From a virus, in IMG/VR virus record IMGVR_UViG_3300028287_000410, positions 1-64,000 of that record: a stretch of DNA of 64,000 bases; one strand, given 5' to 3'. Below, piece by piece: positions 62,301 through 64,000 of this stretch (its first letter is position 1; each line of letters starts with the position of its first letter). The notes beneath the pieces were generated by a model. It did not search any database. It was not told the DNA's origin and saw nothing but the letters and a program-made list of their open reading frames with translations. The position numbers were made by a program, and so were the translations under genes.

Positions 62301-63022
62301 TCTCTGACTAATTCTGTCTTTGGATTTTCTTTCTGCCAGACTACAACTTTTTGATTTTCTTTATCAAGTCCAAATGCAAATGAATAGTCAAAGTCAAATG
62401 TATCAAAAATCTCTGTATTTGGATGCACTAGATAATAAAAATCAGTACGTGCTTCTTTACGACACAATTCATGCACATCGATATTAGTATCTCCGCGAAC
62501 TAAGTTTATACCTGGAAAACGTTCTTTTAATTTTTCAAAGTTTGCTTTTCCATAATCTTTCTCCCAATAAAAGATATCATACGTTTCTGTAGTCGGCTTG
62601 TATTCTACTTTATCAGTAGTATGCTCTTTAAAGTCGCCAGTCAAGTAATATGCATCTTGGATATACTGAACTTCTTTATTCTTTACGTCACTTGTTTTGA
62701 ATAGCTTGACACCAACAACTGAACGAAAGACATTGCGCTCATCTGCATTCCAAACATGTACTACATCCTCGTCCCAGCTATCGGTTTGAAAATCGAAATC
62801 GAAATCTTCATCGACATATACATCTGGATCAATAATCCAGAAGTGTTTTGTGTTTGTAATAGAGGCAATTTTACTAATTGCTTTATCAATCTTTGGATCA
62901 CTCCAATCCTCTAGATTGATTTTAACCATGCGAAAGTTAGGATATTTTTCACGTATCCTATCTAAACGTTCATTAGTTTCTCTATCTGATTTGTAAGTTA
63001 GATAAAAACCGTCGTATGCCAT
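59363..63022 (-). CDS. giant tandem glycosyltransferase-like repeat protein (1219 aa)
   Basis: About ten modules of some 115 residues follow one another. Each has a core like FWIIDPDVYVDEDFDFDF, YYLVHPNTEIFDTFDFDY, YWLIHEDVEDFITEFYPF or FYVIDADALLLEEFNFEYF, that is, a strand, a D-x-D-like turn and an aromatic/acidic stretch, then VHVW- or HTWKS-like strands and GGLKLFP. This recalls GT-A glycosyltransferases of phages. Only some modules keep DxD (for example DPD, DND, DAD), so others may be binding modules only. It has its own promoter. Confidence 0.7.
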   Translation of the reverse strand: MAYDGFYLTYKSDRETNERLDRIREKYPNFRMVKINLEDWSDPKIDKAISKIASITNTKHFWIIDPDVYVDEDFDFDFQTDSWDEDVVHVWNADERNVFRSVVGVKLFKTSDVKNKEVQYIQDAYYLTGDFKEHTTDKVEYKPTTETYDIFYWEKDYGKANFEKLKERFPGINLVRGDTNIDVHELCRKEARTDFYYLVHPNTEIFDTFDFDYSFAFGLDKENQKVVVWQKENPKTELVREYHGVGLFPKDGPMFKEREYAIFNFRRKAVYEKDPVARDLEFPVIRTTDMHNLNHSVDADMYWLIHEDVEDFITEFYPFSYDREFIHNFQVKTANGKTVRNGIRLVPKHADTDKQKDVQDVIGKLKETLIVQASTLKSGLNNLKTYPFVIVDLAVQLVENFDFYPDLYDLASAHIFEKGVVFVASEYDKYNLKFHDIVAAKVPDYDIFFWDRGFGQQNLIELRSRFSRIQEVSVDTMVELHEYAQANSAYSYYYVITSDTTVTDFNFDYEFEFSMTEEGRQQIVVWQKTDWEDNALEYHGVGLFRKDYDLFEERKYQRFDFRRKALYQETTAIKPERYDVAIVNDLLDLNTIKNCDTEMVWMVHTDVSDAITDYIPPLYDRTYIHNFDVELSSGKTVRNGVRLVPYNADLDKQKDVDQVVGKLTSPERIEARTVEEAVTLATSNIFWMVNPDLQLTDTTIDDFYPDLYDTGPTHIWKFTSRKGVELGHGGLALSNVDYHPENVIYHDEVVARIPDKHNIKKYYTRDPYKAYTQAKKHVFYWVVDTVVELVDEFDFDYYPDIHSIENVFAFKSEGEADAGVYLVHRPHLEQFNPSEDDFSFDRFKNIIRVDQVASRVTGHPAFYFDEGMYSENTAKFTEHKNIDVIDASDLAAAYQKAAKMTKTGYFWALDNDVEMIDDFDRTFYVDRHHKSHFHLWPKESPYTGYIHQFGGLKLIPASAIKELKPDADKLRKMNFKNKKPVKKAKAATRDIPYDVIMLSYQEKLADEHYAKLLERVPHAKRVHGVKGIFNAHQAAANLADTRMFYVIDADALLLEEFNFEYFPSVWDEDTVHTWKSKNPVNDLIYGYGGLKLFPTQLLRDAKDWRIDFTTSISEKFKPMPTPANYTAFNTDPFNTWKSAFRECTKLASSIIHRNKQDEDDERLEAWCTKGVDREFGTYAIAGANAGRAWGTKHADNDEMLGKINDFEWLAEKFEEQNNE

Positions 63023-63049
63023 ACTTACCCTATAGTTGCAATTTCTTAC

Positions 63050-63078
63050 ATTATAACAGATTAATCGTCCGTTGTAAA
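63050..63078 (-). promoter_or_regulatory. sigma70-type promoter (TTTACA-N17-TATAAT), minus strand
   Basis: On the minus strand TTTACA in the end of the carbamoyltransferase gene is followed after 17 bases by TATAAT. RNA would start about 20 bases before the ATG of the giant repeat gene at 63022. This is the clearest early-type promoter for the minus-strand cluster. Confidence 0.72.
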
Positions 63079-64000
63079 GACTTTAATTCCATAATGCTTC
63101 GAAAAATCTTCTGCATCTTTAATGTCATTGACAATAGGTTGACCTTTAATGTTCAACGATGTATTTACTAAGATTGGACAACCAGTCTTTTCTTTGAACT
63201 TAGTTAGCAGTTCGTATAACCCCGGATGTGTTTCTTTGTTTACTGTCTGTACACGTGACGTACCGTCTTTGTGTATGATAGCAGGAAACTGTTCTGGATA
63301 CTTGCACTTGGCAACAAACTGCATGTAAGGACTTGCAGTGATATTCTCTGGCATATCAAAGTAATCATGTACGTCTTCTTCTAGTATCATAGGAGCAAAC
63401 GGTCTGAACTTCTGTCTACGTTTGATTTCATTCATTCTGTCTTTGATAGTGTCGCCACGAGGATCAGCAGTTAAAGTACGATTGCCTAATGCTCTTGGTC
63501 CAAACTCCGCACGTCCATTAGCAATGCCAATGATATCTCCGTTTAGCAATGCTTCTAATGATTTCTCTACTGGATACGTACCTTCAATGTTATGACCTAG
63601 ATATGCAGTCTCCCAGTTAATACGTTCTTTAAAGAACATCTGTGATGCACCAATACAACTACCAGCATCACCAGGGTTTGGCATGATCCATACATTATCA
63701 TAGTTGTGAGTGATGTTGCTGTTAGCACTACAATTAAGTGCGCAACCGCCCATAATAACCAAGTTCTTACTATCTACTTTTTCTTTAGCATCCTCAATAA
63801 TAGCAGCAAGCATTTGCTCATATACGTATTGTGTAGCTGCCGCTAAGTCAAACATATCTTGCTCAGTAGTTAGTTCTGACAAGAACCATTTACAACCACG
63901 GTGTAAGTTCTTTTGAAAATTCACTAAGATATAATATTCTAAATTACTATTGTTTAAAATGATTTTAAATTCATCGTATATATGTGCGATTAATGACTTG
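63061..64000 (-). CDS. NodU/CmcH-family carbamoyltransferase, 5' end outside window
   Basis: The frame is open to the window edge, so the GTG at 63924 is not taken as the start and the gene is cut. The C-terminal family pattern is clear: LVIMGGCALNCSANS, FGPRALGNRTLTADPRG, RQKFRPFAPMIL and TGCPILVNTSLNIKGQPIV. These enzymes carbamoylate a hydroxyl of a sugar or antibiotic with carbamoyl phosphate. The adjoining glycosyltransferase-like gene makes a sugar acceptor likely. About half of a full-length enzyme is visible. Confidence 0.9.
   Translation of the reverse strand, partial: KSLIAHIYDEFKIILNNSNLEYYILVNFQKNLHRGCKWFLSELTTEQDMFDLAAATQYVYEQMLAAIIEDAKEKVDSKNLVIMGGCALNCSANSNITHNYDNVWIMPNPGDAGSCIGASQMFFKERINWETAYLGHNIEGTYPVEKSLEALLNGDIIGIANGRAEFGPRALGNRTLTADPRGDTIKDRMNEIKRRQKFRPFAPMILEEDVHDYFDMPENITASPYMQFVAKCKYPEQFPAIIHKDGTSRVQTVNKETHPGLYELLTKFKEKTGCPILVNTSLNIKGQPIVNDIKDAEDFSKHYGIKVFTTDD

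Noticed and set aside
63061-63924. Short carbamoyltransferase starting at GTG 63924
   Set aside because: The frame stays open to the window edge and the visible part is only the C-terminal half of the family, so the gene is cut by the window.
1-64000. Insertion sequences, integrase, attachment sites, riboswitches, replication origin
   Set aside because: I looked for transposase or integrase motifs, terminal repeats and known riboswitch patterns and saw none that I could support.

Overview
The window looks like part of the genome of a tailed marine phage of the T4-like (myovirus) type. The replication block is diagnostic: a DsbA-like DNA-binding protein, a family B DNA polymerase (gp43 type), a sliding clamp (gp45 type) and a T4 RNase H-like 5' exonuclease. 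Genes are tightly packed with many TAATG or ATGA junctions, the DNA is AT-rich, tRNA genes carry an encoded CCA, and two promoter classes recur. One class is a near-consensus TTGACA-N17-TATAAT type. The other is a short GATAAATA/TATAAATA box that matches the T4 late promoter. No ribosomal, integrase, insertion-sequence or CRISPR signals are visible. The host cannot be named from this sequence.

Layout. 1-420: tRNAs and a tRNA-like element. 441-8830: late-type genes, several starting with a short M-K-x-x-E/Q-L/I leader that resembles a capsid-targeting peptide, including a nucleotidyltransferase, GNAT-like multi-module proteins and one radical SAM enzyme. 8915-17550: replication genes, an adenine methylase-like protein, DpdA-like 7-deazaguanine transferase, QueD-like protein, adenine phosphoribosyltransferase and a glycosyltransferase. 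17643-25645: two pentapeptide-repeat proteins, FolE, QueE, MetK, a rhodanese-like protein, the exonuclease, a HAD phosphatase and small unknowns. 25690-27618: a membrane-anchored ClpP-like protein and an SbmA/BacA-like transporter. 27633-31345: two radical SAM enzymes and small genes. 31408-40711: a MoxR ATPase and its VWA/metallopeptidase partner, separated by a seven-gene biosynthetic cassette (adenylate-forming ligase, halogenase-family flavoprotein, desaturase, acyltransferase-like, ketosynthase, AhpD-like, putative oxygenase). 40728-44234: HNH nuclease, small proteins, DHFR and thymidylate synthase.

44236-64000 (minus strand) is a dense, mostly overlapping run: two Fe(II)/2-oxoglutarate oxygenase-like proteins, seven radical SAM proteins of three architectures, a QueC-like PP-loop ATPase, three Rossmann methyltransferase-like proteins, a 1219-residue protein of about ten glycosyltransferase-like modules and a NodU/CmcH carbamoyltransferase that runs off the window.

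The genes suggest three linked programmes. FolE, QueD-like, QueE, QueC-like and DpdA together would form a nearly self-sufficient 7-deazaguanine DNA modification route. MetK could supply S-adenosylmethionine to eleven radical SAM enzymes (including QueE) and to methyltransferases. The ligase/ketosynthase cassette and the radical SAM/oxygenase/carbamoyltransferase run look like natural-product-style chemistry carried by a phage; their products cannot be deduced from sequence alone. All functional assignments are from motif recognition by eye, without database searches.
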